A stretch of 64,000 nt of DNA, from the NCBI GenBank assembly GCA_963808965.1, contig CAWEHU010000030.1, positions 124,001 to 188,000 on the forward strand. The letters are read 5' to 3'. This DNA comes from CAWEHU01 sp963808965 (lineage in GTDB: Bacteria; Pseudomonadota; Alphaproteobacteria; Acetobacterales; Acetobacteraceae). The notes beneath the pieces were generated by a model. The model saw only the letters and a program-made list of their open reading frames with translations. It was not told the origin of the DNA and did no database searches. Shown one piece after another: positions 17,095 to 26,629 of this stretch; within the stretch, counting starts at the first letter, position 1; every line of letters begins with the position of its first letter. The position numbers and the translations under genes were made by a program.

Positions 17095-17415
17095 ATGAGT
17101 AAACGCTTCATCACACGACTGGGCTTTACTGCTCTGGCCCTCGCTTTTGCCGTTTCCAGCCCGGCCTTTGCGACCGGCAAGAAGACGAGCCACCACCCGA
17201 TGCACAACCAGAGCTCCGCCGCGGGCAACTCCGGTAATGCTCAGGTCGATCAGCTCAATGCACAGAGCCTCAGTGCCGCGCAACAGGGGCAGAACTTCAT
17301 GCCCTCCGGGTCGGCTTCCACACGGTCGGCCGCCCCGATGGGGGGTTCCCCGATGGGAGGTCAGGGCGGAGCTCAAGGAGGAGCTCAGGGCGGGGGTCAA
17401 GGCGGAGCGATGTAA
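17095..17415 (+). CDS. Secreted Gly/Gln-rich low-complexity protein
   Basis: This 106-residue protein has a typical signal peptide (FITRLGFTALALAFAVSS, cleavage after PAFA). The polar mature part begins KKTSHHPMHNQSSAAGNSG and ends in a GGQGGAQGG-type repeat of about 25 residues. ATG 17095 is preceded by AGGAG 9-10 bases upstream; the frame is open from 16954 but upstream residues carry no support. A strong intrinsic terminator follows the stop, so it is a single-gene unit. The 180 bases upstream of the start hold no other gene I can support. Function unknown; the composition suggests a structural or envelope-associated protein. Confidence 0.7.
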   Translation: MSKRFITRLGFTALALAFAVSSPAFATGKKTSHHPMHNQSSAAGNSGNAQVDQLNAQSLSAAQQGQNFMPSGSASTRSAAPMGGSPMGGQGGAQGGAQGGGQGGAM

Positions 17416-17445
17416 CCCGGCCTTTCTTAGTTCAGTATTCCCAGG

Positions 17446-17470
17446 GGCGGGTCCGCAAGGCCCGCCTTTT
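17446..17470 (+). terminator. Rho-independent terminator
   Basis: A perfect 6-base stem (GGCGGG with CCCGCC) with a 9-base loop is followed by TTTT, 30 bases after the stop of the secreted Gly/Gln-rich protein. It separates that gene from the cydDC operon. Confidence 0.8.
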
Positions 17471-17541
17471 GGTTAACTCCGCACTTTGTCTTCCCCGTGC
17501 GGGCCTGTGAATCGAGCGCGTCCTAGGTTAATGGCCGCTTG

Positions 17542-19251
17542 ATGTCCGAGGATGCAAAGGGCGGCCAGGCCGCCGCCAAGGCCTGGCTGACGCAAGCCGG
17601 CCGGCTTGGCCGCAGAGCCGGCCTTCCCGTGGTGCTGTTCGGGCTGTCGGCGACGGGGGCGGCGATCGGCCAGGCGTTCTGTGCGGCCAGCGTGCTTTCG
17701 GCGGCGCTTACGGCACGCGAAGGCGTCGGGCTCGCGTCATGGGCCTCGCCGAGACTCCTCGCCGCATTTGCGATCCTGGCGGTTCTTCGCGCGGTCTTGT
17801 CGGTTTTGGCTGACCGCGCGGCGTTCACCGCTGGCGCGGCGGCGCGCCGTCGCCTGCGAAGCGACGTGCTCTCCCGGCTTCTCCGCATCGGACCGTCCCT
17901 GTTGCGGCGGACCCATTCGGTCGAACTGACCGCGATCGTGGTAGATCGGGTGGAGGCGCTGGATGGCCTGTTCGCGCGATGGCTCCCCGCCTCGATGCTT
18001 GCGCTGGCGGCCCCGGCGCTGGTCGCGTTCGCGGCGTTGTTGGCTGATCCGGTCGCGGCATTGGTGCTCGTTGCGGCGGGGCTGCTGGTGCCGCTCGGCA
18101 TGGCGCTCGCCGGGATCGGCGCGGCTGCGGCATCGCGCCGCCAATTCCTGGCACTCGGGCGCCTCCAGGTCCGCTTCGTCGATCGAATTCGGGGTATCGC
18201 TACGATCGTGCTCGCTGGCCGGGCGGAGGACGAAGCCCGCGCGCTCGCGGCCGCCGCGGGGGAGCTGCGGCGGCGGACGATGCGAGTGCTCCGCGTCGCG
18301 TTTCTCTCCTCCGCGACGCTCGACCTCGCCGCCGCCGGCGCACTGGTCGCACTCGCCCTGCATTACGGCGCGGCGCTGCTGGAGGGCCGCATGACGTCAC
18401 CGGCCATGGCGCTTTTCGCACTTCTGCTGGTCCCGGAGTTTTTCGCGCCGCTCCGCGGCTTCGCGACGGCGTATCAGGATCGGCTGCACGCGATTGGAGC
18501 CGCCGAAGCGCTCGCCGCATTGCCCGAAGCGCCGGAACCGGCGCCGGCGCTTCCGGTGCGCACCGTGGCGGCGCGCGGCGTCACGGTCGCGTTCGATGAT
18601 GTCCGCCTGGTCTGGGACCCGGCGCGCGGGCCGGCGCTGGACGGGCTGACGTTCCGGGTTCCAGCCGGCGAGACGCTGGTGCTGGTCGGACCGTCCGGTG
18701 CGGGCAAGTCGACCGTCATGGAAATCCTGCTCGGGTTCGTGCGGCCCGATTCCGGCCGGGTGACGATCAACGGGGCCGACATCCGCGACCTCGTTCCGCA
18801 GGCGCTGTCACGCATGACCGCCTGGATCGGGCAGCGCCCGGTGCTGTTCGCCGGCACGATCCGTGAGAACATCCGCTTCGCCCGGCCGGAGGCGACCGAT
18901 GCCGAGGTCGAAGAGGCGGCGCGGAACGCTCAGGTGAGCGATTTCGCCGCTTCACTGCCACGCGGTCTGGAGACGTGCATCGGTGAGGGCGGCTACGGTC
19001 TTTCGGGCGGGCAGGCGCAACGTGTGGCGATGGCGCGCGCCTTTCTGAAAAACGCGCCGCTCCTCCTGCTCGATGAGCCCACCGCGCATCTCGATCCCGC
19101 CACCGAGGCCGAGGTCTTGCAAAGTCTGCGTCGTCTGACCTTGGGCCGGACGGTGATCCTGGCCAGCCACTCCACCGCTGCCCACGCTTTCGCGGGCAGG
19201 CGGATCGACCTCCGCGACGGACGGGCGATGCCGGCCAGAGGCGCCGCATGA
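17542..19251 (+). CDS. cydD: Thiol reductant ABC exporter subunit CydD
   Basis: CydD pairs with CydC to export cysteine/glutathione to the periplasm, which is needed to assemble cytochrome bd and periplasmic haem proteins. The 569-residue protein has an N-terminal transmembrane ABC domain (about six hydrophobic helices to residue 310). The ATPase domain has Walker A VGPSGAGKSTVMEIL, the Q-loop AWIGQRPVLFAGTIRENIRF, signature LSGGQAQRVAMARAF, Walker B LLLLDEPTAHLD and switch histidine LASHST. The start is ATG 17542, preceded in frame by a TTG that is unlikely to be used. cydC begins 10 bases after its stop. No cydAB genes are in the window. Confidence 0.92.
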   Translation: MSEDAKGGQAAAKAWLTQAGRLGRRAGLPVVLFGLSATGAAIGQAFCAASVLSAALTAREGVGLASWASPRLLAAFAILAVLRAVLSVLADRAAFTAGAAARRRLRSDVLSRLLRIGPSLLRRTHSVELTAIVVDRVEALDGLFARWLPASMLALAAPALVAFAALLADPVAALVLVAAGLLVPLGMALAGIGAAAASRRQFLALGRLQVRFVDRIRGIATIVLAGRAEDEARALAAAAGELRRRTMRVLRVAFLSSATLDLAAAGALVALALHYGAALLEGRMTSPAMALFALLLVPEFFAPLRGFATAYQDRLHAIGAAEALAALPEAPEPAPALPVRTVAARGVTVAFDDVRLVWDPARGPALDGLTFRVPAGETLVLVGPSGAGKSTVMEILLGFVRPDSGRVTINGADIRDLVPQALSRMTAWIGQRPVLFAGTIRENIRFARPEATDAEVEEAARNAQVSDFAASLPRGLETCIGEGGYGLSGGQAQRVAMARAFLKNAPLLLLDEPTAHLDPATEAEVLQSLRRLTLGRTVILASHSTAAHAFAGRRIDLRDGRAMPARGAA

Positions 19252-19261
19252 TGGCCGAGCG

Positions 19262-20891
19262 ATGAGGGAGCTGCTGAGGATCCTGGGCCTTTGGCGCCGT
19301 GAGGCCGTTTGGCTGGCGCTCGGCCTCGCGGCATCGCTCGCCGCGTTGGGCGCTGGGGTCGGGCTCATGGTCGTGTCGGGCGCGACCCTCGCCGCGGCCG
19401 TACTGAGCGGGTGCGCTCGCGGCGCCCGCGCTCCTGCGTTTCCTGGGCGTGGCGCGGGTGGTGTTGCGCTACCTGGAGCGTCTGCTGACGCACGAGGCGA
19501 CGTTCCGGGCCTTGGCGGACCTCCGGCTTTGGTTCTTCCGGCGAGTCTCGGCCACCGCCGCGGGTGGGCTTGGGTTCCGGCGCGCGGGCGATGTTCTCGC
19601 GCGACTGGTCGGCGATGTGGATGCGCTGGACGGGGTCTATCTCCGGTTGCTGGTGCCGCTTGCCGGAGCGTTGGTGCTGTTTCCGGCGGTCGTTCTGCTC
19701 ATTGGCCGGCGCGATCCGCTGCTGGCCGTGGCGGTGGGTGTGCTGTTCGCCCTCGGCGCGTTCGTGTTTCCCTGGCGGGTGGCGCGCAGCACCGAAGCCG
19801 CCGGCATCCGGTTGGCGAATGCTTCCGCCGGACTACGGACGGCCGCGCTCGATACGCTGACCGGGCTCCGCGAGGTGTGCGCGTTCGGCGCGGAGGGGCG
19901 GATGCTCGCCGCCGTGCAGGCACGCGAGGCGGTGCTACTCTCGGCGCAACGCGAACTCGCGCTGCGCACGGCTATTGCCGGAGCCGCATCGCTGGTTTGC
20001 GGTCAAGCCGCGATCCTCGCGACGCTGCTGGCTGCGGGAGCCAACCCCTTAGCCGCCGTCGCCACCACTTTTCTCGTCGTCGCCGCCTTCGAGGCGGTCG
20101 CTGGTCTGCCCCGGGCGGGGGCGCTCACCGGCCACGCGATTGCCTCGGCGCGGCGGGTGCTCGAGGCCGCGGACGCGCCCGTCGCCGTGCCAGATCCGAT
20201 CAGGCCCGCGTCCGCGCCGTCCGGTTCCACGCTACGGTTCGAGCATGTCGGCTTCCGTTGGGAATCCGACCATCCCGCCGTCTTCGACGCGCTCACCCTC
20301 GAAGTGCCCGCCGGGGGCCGGGTCGCTGTGCTGGGGCCATCCGGCGCCGGCAAGTCGACCCTCGCGGCGCTCGCACTGAAAGTGGCGGCCCCGCAATCCG
20401 GACGCGTGCTCCTGGGCGGGGTGGATATCGCGAGCCTTACCGCGCATGACGTGCGGGCGCGCATCGGCTGGCTCAGCCAGGCGACCCACCTGTTCGACGA
20501 CACGATACGCGCGAACCTCAAGCTCGCGCGTCCCGATGCCGACGACGCGGCGCTGTGGGCGGCGCTCGACGCCGCCCGAATCGGGGATACGGTCCGCGGC
20601 CTTCCGGACGCTCTGGATACCTGGGTCGGCGAGGGCGGCGCCCGGTTGTCCGGGGGCCAGGGCAGGCGGCTCGCCTTGGCGCGCACGCTGCTTTCACCCG
20701 CTTCCATCCTGATTTTGGACGAGCCCTGCGCCGGGCTGGATGCGGAGACGGAGCGGGCCTTCCTCGGAACGCTCAACGAGGTCGCGGCCGGACGCAGCGT
20801 CCTGCTGATCGCGCATCGCCTGACCGGAGTGGAGCGATTGGACTGGATTTACCGGCTCTCGGCCGGGCACGCCGTCGCCGCCGCAGCATAA
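19262..20891 (+). CDS. cydC: Thiol reductant ABC exporter subunit CydC, frame broken near 19409
   Basis: This is the heterodimer partner of CydD. From ATG 19262 the protein reads MRELLRILGLWRREAVWLAL into the first membrane helix up to AAAVLSG. After this the frame is lost at GGG 19409-19411. In the next frame ALAAPALLRFLGVARVV leads into YLERLLTHEATFRALADL, the conserved CydC segment. The ATPase domain is complete: VLGPSGAGKSTLAALAL, LSQATHLFDDTIRANL, LSGGQGRRLALARTL, ILILDEPCAGLD and LLIAHRL. Removing one G gives about 542 residues. The periplasmic loop between the first helices is short compared with enterobacterial CydC. The intact ATPase motifs argue for a functional gene and a sequence error. 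Confidence 0.88.
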
Positions 20892-20965
20892 CGCGCGGTT
20901 GACGCGAAACGGCTGGACGGCTCGTAATCTGCCCACGCGAAATCTCCCGTAGAAGGATTCGGCCA

Positions 20966-21361
20966 ATGCGCCATCTCGGTGTCCGTGCTGTCTGCGCCTT
21001 GGCCGTGCTGTTGTGGGCTACCGCCTGCGCCGGGCCGACGCAGGCGCCACAAAAATTCGTCGTGTTCTTCCAGGAGTGGTCGGCGGCGCTCGACGATTCC
21101 GCGCAGAGCGCGGTGTCGACAGCCGCGAAGTGGGCGCAGGAGCATCCGAACCAGAACGTCACCGTGTCCGGCTACGCCGACCCAGAAGGCAGTCAGCAGG
21201 CCAATGTCGCCATGTCCCGCGCGCGCGCACAGGTGGTCACGGACCAGCTTGTGCGAGACGGGGTGAATCGCCAGCGGATCAGGGTCACGGCGCACGGGCC
21301 AACCGACTTCACGCTGTCCTCGATCGAGAGCCGCCGGGTCGAGATCGCCATCGGTTCCTGA
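20966..21361 (+). CDS. OmpA-family lipoprotein
   Basis: This 131-residue protein has a lipoprotein signal with the acceptor cysteine near residue 21 (VLLWATACAGP). It then carries an OmpA-like peptidoglycan-binding domain: ALDDSAQSAVSTAAKWAQEH, TVSGYADPEGSQQAN with the conserved aspartate, MSRARAQVVTDQLVRDGV and ending SIESRRVEIAIGS with the conserved arginines. It would sit in the outer membrane and hold the cell wall non-covalently. A weak promoter-like TTGACG lies about 65 bases upstream, so it may be transcribed separately from cydDC. recQ follows 18 bases later. Confidence 0.85.
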   Translation: MRHLGVRAVCALAVLLWATACAGPTQAPQKFVVFFQEWSAALDDSAQSAVSTAAKWAQEHPNQNVTVSGYADPEGSQQANVAMSRARAQVVTDQLVRDGVNRQRIRVTAHGPTDFTLSSIESRRVEIAIGS

Positions 21362-21379
21362 TCTTCGTTTCCCCGGCGC

Positions 21380-23230
21380 ATGGATCGGGCTGCCTTCCAT
21401 GACGCGCCCGGGGAAGTGCTACGTCGCGTTTTCGGATTCCCGGCATTCCGGGGTCTGCAAGAGACCGCGGTGCGACACGTCCTCGGTGGCGGCGACGCGC
21501 TCGTGCTGATGCCGACCGGCGGCGGCAAGAGCATCTGTTACCAGGTGCCCGCGCTCTGCCGGTCTGGAACGGCGGTCGTCGTCTCGCCGCTCATCGCTTT
21601 GATGGACGATCAGGTCGCGGCGCTGCGACAGCTCGGCGTCGCCGCCGGCGCGCTGCACTCCGAACGCGACCCGGCGGACGCGCGAGCCACGATGCGCGAC
21701 CTGCTGGAAGGCCGGCTCGACCTCCTCTACGTCTCTCCTGAGCGGCTGCTCGGCAATGGCACGCTGGAGCGGCTCGGGCGCCTGCCCATGGCCCTGTTCG
21801 CGATCGACGAGGCGCATTGCGTCTCGCAATGGGGCCACGAGTTTCGGCCGGAATATCGTGGGCTCGTGTGCCTGCCCGAGCGTTTCCCCGACGTGCCGCG
21901 CATCGCGCTGACGGCCACCGCCGACCCGCGCACGCGCGAGGACATCCTACAGGGTCTTGGAATGGAAGGCGCCGCGGTGTTCGCCGCGAGCTTTCACCGG
22001 CCCAATCTGCACATCGCCGCCGAACCGAAGATCGGCGAGACGGCGCAGCTTCTCGGCGCCCTCAAGCGCCAGCCCGGTGCCTGCGGCATCGTCTACTGCG
22101 GCAGCCGCGCGAAGACGGAACGGGTCGCGCAGCGCTTACTCGAGAAGGGCGTTCCGGCCATCGCGTTCCATGCCGGTCTGGAGCCTGGGGCGAAGCGGAC
22201 GGCGCTCGCGCGGTTTCGCTCCGGCGAGCCTGTCGTGATGGTGGCGACGATCGCCTTCGGCATGGGGATCGACCGGCCCGACGTGCGGTTCGTCGTGCAT
22301 CTCGACATGCCGGACAGCCCCGAGGCGTACTATCAACAGATCGGGCGGGCCGGACGGGACGGCGATCCGGCCCGCACGCTGCTGCTCTACGGCGGCGAGG
22401 ACATCGCCCGGGCGCGGCATTGGCTCGCCCAATCCGCGGCACCGGAGCAGCAGAAGCGGGCGATGCGCGGGCGGCTCGAGGCGATGGTGGCGCTGACCGA
22501 AACCTCGGGCTGCCGCACGCGCGCGCTGCTGGCGTGCTTCGGCGAGGAGCTGGCGGCGGATTGCGGGCATTGCGATCATTGCACGGCTCCACCGGTGACG
22601 TTCGACGGAACGGTGGAGGCGCAGAAGGTGCTGTCCGCGGTTTACCGGACCGATCAGCTATTCGGCGCGGTTCATATCGTCGCCGTGCTGCGGGGCGAGC
22701 GCACCGACGCGGTGCTCCGGCATCGACACGATCGGCTCCCGACATTCGGTGTTGGCGCCGATCGGCCGGCCGCGTTCTGGCGCAGCGCGATCCGCCAGCT
22801 GATCGCACGCGGGGCGCTCGATGTGGATACGGACGGGCACGGCGGCCTTTTCCTGATTACGGAGCGCGCCCGTTCCATTCTGCGCGGGGAAGAGCGCGTG
22901 TTGCTCCGAGAGGACGAGCCGGCGCCGGAGCGCAAGCGGGATGCGGAACCACGCCCCGGCCGGGTCGAGGTGGGCGAAGCGGCCGGCGGGGTGTTCGAGG
23001 CGCTGCGCGCATGGCGTGCGGGCGAGGCAAGAACGCAGGCGGTGCCGCCCTACGTCATTTTCCACGACAGCGTGCTGCGGGAGATCGCTTCGGTCTTGCC
23101 GGCGACCCTCGATGAGCTGGGGCAGATCAAGGGCGTGGGCGCGTCGAAGCTCCAGCGCTATGGCGCGCGGGTGCTGGGCATTCTGCGCGGGGCTGCGGCT
23201 TGCGCCAGCGGCCCATCTCGATCGTTCTGA
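21380..23230 (+). CDS. recQ: ATP-dependent DNA helicase RecQ
   Basis: RecQ unwinds DNA 3'-5' in recombination and fork repair. The 616-residue protein has helicase motif I LMPTGGGKSICYQVPAL (Lys near 50), motif II FAIDEAHCVSQWGHEFRPEY including the RecQ-specific loop, motif III LTATADPRTREDI, motif V ATIAFGMGIDRPDVRFVVH and motif VI YYQQIGRAGRDG. The zinc-binding region CRTRALLACFGEE and CGHCDHC, a winged-helix RQC domain, and a C-terminal HRDC domain (RAWRAGEARTQAVPPYVIF) follow. All parts of the classical bacterial RecQ are present and the frame is intact. Confidence 0.95.
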   Translation: MDRAAFHDAPGEVLRRVFGFPAFRGLQETAVRHVLGGGDALVLMPTGGGKSICYQVPALCRSGTAVVVSPLIALMDDQVAALRQLGVAAGALHSERDPADARATMRDLLEGRLDLLYVSPERLLGNGTLERLGRLPMALFAIDEAHCVSQWGHEFRPEYRGLVCLPERFPDVPRIALTATADPRTREDILQGLGMEGAAVFAASFHRPNLHIAAEPKIGETAQLLGALKRQPGACGIVYCGSRAKTERVAQRLLEKGVPAIAFHAGLEPGAKRTALARFRSGEPVVMVATIAFGMGIDRPDVRFVVHLDMPDSPEAYYQQIGRAGRDGDPARTLLLYGGEDIARARHWLAQSAAPEQQKRAMRGRLEAMVALTETSGCRTRALLACFGEELAADCGHCDHCTAPPVTFDGTVEAQKVLSAVYRTDQLFGAVHIVAVLRGERTDAVLRHRHDRLPTFGVGADRPAAFWRSAIRQLIARGALDVDTDGHGGLFLITERARSILRGEERVLLREDEPAPERKRDAEPRPGRVEVGEAAGGVFEALRAWRAGEARTQAVPPYVIFHDSVLREIASVLPATLDELGQIKGVGASKLQRYGARVLGILRGAAACASGPSRSF

Positions 23231-23233
23231 GCC

Positions 23234-23261
23234 GCGGGCGGACGGACGCTAAGCCGCCCGC
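23234..23261. terminator. Hairpin between convergent recQ and oxidase genes
   Basis: A perfect 8-base stem (GCGGGCGG with CCGCCCGC) with a 12-base loop lies at the convergent 3' ends of recQ and the molybdopterin oxidase gene, overlapping the latter's stop. There is no T run on either side, so it may stabilise transcript ends rather than terminate by itself. Confidence 0.4.
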
Positions 23262-25577
23262 GCCATCGCCAGCGCCTGCCACACCCGCTCGGGGGTCGCC
23301 GGCATGTCGAGCTCCGTCACGCCTGCCTCGGCCAGCGCGTCGATGATTGCGTTCATCACGGCGGGCGGGCTGCCCACCGCGCCGGCCTCCCCCGCGCCTT
23401 TCACGCCCAGAGGGTTGGTGGCGCAGGGGATCTCGATGAACTCGACCTCGATATCCGGCAAATCGGCCGCGCGGGGGAGTGCGTAGTCCATGAAACTACC
23501 GGACAGCAGTTGCCCCGAGTTCGGGATCGAACACCGTGCGCTCGAATACCGCCTGGCCAACTCCCTGCGTCACCCCGCCATGCACCTGGCCACGCACGAT
23601 CATGGGGTTGACCGCCTTGCCGACATCGTCGGTGACCAGATAGCGGACGACGTCCACCTTTCCGGTTTCCGGGTCCACTTCGACCTCGGCCATGTGGGAC
23701 CCGTTCGGGAAGGTGTGCGCCTCGATCTTGGCCACCTCGGCGGCGTCGAGCGTCGTCGCCTCCTGGCCCGCTGCCAGCTTCTGGCGCTGGGTTGTCGCGA
23801 GGGTCAGGATGTCGATCGCGCGATCCGTGCCGACAATGGAGAAGCGGCCGTTCTCGAACACGATGTCCGCCGGCGCCGCTTCCAGCGCCTCGGAGGCGGC
23901 CTTCTTGCCTTTCTCGATCACGGTCGCGGCGGTGGCGAGAATTGCCTGACCTTCCGAGTAGAGGCTGCGCGCGCCGCCGGTGCCGCCGCCGGTCGGGATG
24001 GTATCGGTGTCCCCCTGCTTCACGCGCACCTTCTCGCCGTCGATGCCGAGGCGGTCGGCGGTGAGCTGGACATAGGCGGTCTCGTGTCCCTGGCCGGTGG
24101 ACTGAGTGCCGACATACACATCAACGAACCCGTCCTCGGCGAAACGGATTTCGGCCCGCTCGCTGGGTGAGCCGCCGGTTGCTTCCAGATAATATGACAT
24201 GCCGATCCCGCGCCGCTTGCCCCGGCGCGCCGCCTCGGCACGGCGCGCGGGGAATCCCTTCCAGTCCATCCTCTCGAGTCCCGCGTCCAGCACGCGCACG
24301 AAGTCGCCGCTGTCGTAGACCTTGCCGACGGGAGTCTTGTGCGGCATCGCCGAGGGCGGGACCATGTTGCGCCGGCGCAATTCCGCCGGGTCGATCTTCA
24401 GCTCCCGCGCCGCCGCGTCGATCAGCCGCTCCACCAGATAGTTGCTCTCGGGCCTTCCGGCACCTCGATACGCATCGACGGGCACGGTGTTGGTGAACAC
24501 GCCGATGACGTTGGCGTACACCGACTGAAAGCCGTACACGCTGGCCAGCACGCCGGTGCCCGCGAATGTCGGGATGAATGGCCCGAATGTCGAGAGATAC
24601 GCGCCCATATTGGCGCTATTGCGCGTGCGGAGGGCGAGGAACTTGCCGTCCTTGTCGGTCGCGATTTCGCCGACGGTGATATTGTCGCGGCCATGCGTAT
24701 CGGCGAGGAACGCCTCGCTCCGTTCGGAGGTCCACTTCACCGGACGTCCGAGCTTGCGCGCGGCGTAGCAGGTGAGCGCGTGCTCGGCGTAGAGAAACAG
24801 CTTCATGCCGAAGCCACCGCCGACATCGGGTGTGATGACTCGAAATCGCTCGCTATCACATTTGAATACGTGCGGGCCGATCAGGTCCTTGATCAGCCAC
24901 CCGCCTTGCGAGTTGGTGTACAGCGTCCAGCGCTCCGAGGCGGCGTCGTATTCCGCGAGCGCGGCCCGCGCCTCCATCGAGTTCACGACGATGCGGTTGT
25001 TGACGATGGTGCGCCGGGTAATGTGCGCCGCCTGCGCAAACAGCGCCTCGGTTTTCGCGCGGTCGCCGATCTCCCAGTCGAACGCGACGTTGTTCTTTAC
25101 GTCGGGCCAGACCAGCGGAACCCCCTCGTTCGTCGCCGTGCCGAGATCGGTGATCGACGGCAGGATGTCGTAGCGAATGTCGATCAGCTCGGCCGCGTCC
25201 CGGCCCGCCTGCACCGTCTCGGCAACGATGAACGCGACCGGATCGCCGACATGCCGCACCGCGCCGTCAGCGAGCACGGGGTGCGGCGGGTTCGCGCGGT
25301 CGCTCCCATCCCGGTTCTTCACCGGCACCGCGCAAGGTAGCCCGCCGATGCCGTCGGCATTGAGGTCGGCGCTGGTGTAGATCGCGGCGACCCCCGGAAC
25401 CGCCTTCGCCGCCGCCGTGTCAATCGAGCGGATGCTCGCCGCTGCGTGTGGGCTGCGCAGAATGACGGCATGCAGCAAGCCCGGCGGGTTGATGTCATCC
25501 GTGTAGCGGCCGCCGCCCTTCAACAAACGTGGATCCTCCACGCGGCGGACGGGCTGGGCGAGGCCGAACTTCGACAT
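23249..25577 (-). CDS. Xanthine dehydrogenase-family molybdopterin-binding large subunit, frame broken near 23503
   Basis: This is the large (Mo-cofactor) subunit of an aldehyde/xanthine oxidase-type hydroxylase. From ATG 25577 it reads LAQPVRRVEDPRLLKGGGRY, typical of CoxL-like proteins. Cofactor motifs are TPDVGGGFGMKLFLYAEH, DAYRGAGRPESNYLVER, GTQSTGQGHETAYVQL and QGDTDTIPTGGGTGGARS. The catalytic glutamate is in NPLGVKGAGEAGAVGSPPAV, reached only after a frame break at CCCC 23503-23506 (one base extra). Repaired length is about 775 residues. AYRGAGR in place of the AYRCSFR loop argues against true CO dehydrogenase. No FAD or 2Fe-2S subunit genes are adjacent, which is unusual. It follows the DUF4436-like gene on the same strand. 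Confidence 0.88.
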
Positions 25578-25657
25578 GGCTGGCTCCGAGGCTGATCGGT
25601 TGGTGCCCGGAGCATGTACGGTCCGGGCACGAAAGGCCACGGGCTTCGAGCGGCCTC

Positions 25658-26629
25658 TCAACTCCTCCGGACCGGATGGAGCCAGGTGGCCGCGACGAGC
25701 ACCATGCTGACCGCTTCGGCGAGCACGGCCCAGAGGAAGATCAGCATGTCCGCTTCGACGCCGAGCGGCGGCCCACCGGGCAGGGCGAAGCGGACCGCCG
25801 GCAGGGTGAACATGGTCGCCGCGAGCCAGTTCATCATCGCGAAATCGAAGGACCGGCGCCCGATGAAGACGAGGCTCGAAACCAGCAGCGCCGCGCACGA
25901 GATCAGTATCATCGCGCCATACATCGCGATCGCGAAGGCGCGGATGGAAAGCGAACGGGCCAGCCCGAAATGCAGCGACACGTCCCCGGCGCGGCTTTGC
26001 GCGTCCTTGCCGATCGCCATCACCCAGCCCGGAATACCTGCCCAAAGATAGATACCGGCGGGCACCGGAGCCGCATTCGGCAGGCCGGCTGCCTGGCCCT
26101 CGATACTGGTAATGCGCAGCGTCGCCGTGTACCGGTCGAATGGATACTGGTTCACGTCGCCGTCGTTCAGATCCATCGCGACGGTCGCCGGGTCCATCGG
26201 CTGGTCTGCGCGATACAGCAGATCACGCACCGTCGAGTTGTCATCGACCAGAATCGTGATGTCGCGGTCGGGCGAGGTGGCGCGCTTGCCGCGCAACACG
26301 GGCGCGGGGACGAACTCCAGCCGGAGATTCGCCGATTGCCGCGCCGCTTCTACCGAAAGCGTCTCGATGTTGATTTGAAGACGCTGCGGGCCGCTGCCTT
26401 CGGGAAGCTCGAATGTCGCCTCGATCGGCGCGCGTGACGCATGCAGACTGATGAGCATTAGCCCATAGCCGCAAGCTCCCAGCGCAAGCAGCGTGAGCAG
26501 AATCGCGAGGCGCCTGCGGGGCGCGCGGGCGGGCGCGCTCGTCCTGTCTGCCTTCCCGCTCCCGTCGAAGCCCGCCCGGACCGCTGCAATCGCGCCCGGA
26601 TCAGCCGACTGGTTGTCAGTCGTCGCCAT
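25658..26629 (-). CDS. DUF4436-like membrane protein
   Basis: This 323-residue protein has a cytoplasmic Arg-rich N-terminus and one membrane helix near residues 44-62 (LAILLTLLALGACGYGLM). A large extracytoplasmic domain with the motif DVNQYPFDRYTATL follows, then three or four C-terminal helices from about residue 225. Layout and the QYPFDRY motif resemble DUF4436 proteins; I make that assignment from memory of the family. The start overlaps the end of the RND permease gene by 14 bases, so it is probably translated from the same transcript and may act with the pump. No catalytic residues are evident. Confidence 0.7.
   Translation of the reverse strand: MATTDNQSADPGAIAAVRAGFDGSGKADRTSAPARAPRRRLAILLTLLALGACGYGLMLISLHASRAPIEATFELPEGSGPQRLQINIETLSVEAARQSANLRLEFVPAPVLRGKRATSPDRDITILVDDNSTVRDLLYRADQPMDPATVAMDLNDGDVNQYPFDRYTATLRITSIEGQAAGLPNAAPVPAGIYLWAGIPGWVMAIGKDAQSRAGDVSLHFGLARSLSIRAFAIAMYGAMILISCAALLVSSLVFIGRRSFDFAMMNWLAATMFTLPAVRFALPGGPPLGVEADMLIFLWAVLAEAVSMVLVAATWLHPVRRS

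Noticed and set aside
23249..25577. Carbon monoxide dehydrogenase large subunit (coxL)
   Set aside because: The active-site loop reads AYRGAGR, not the AYRCSFR of true form I CO dehydrogenases, and coxM/coxS are absent.
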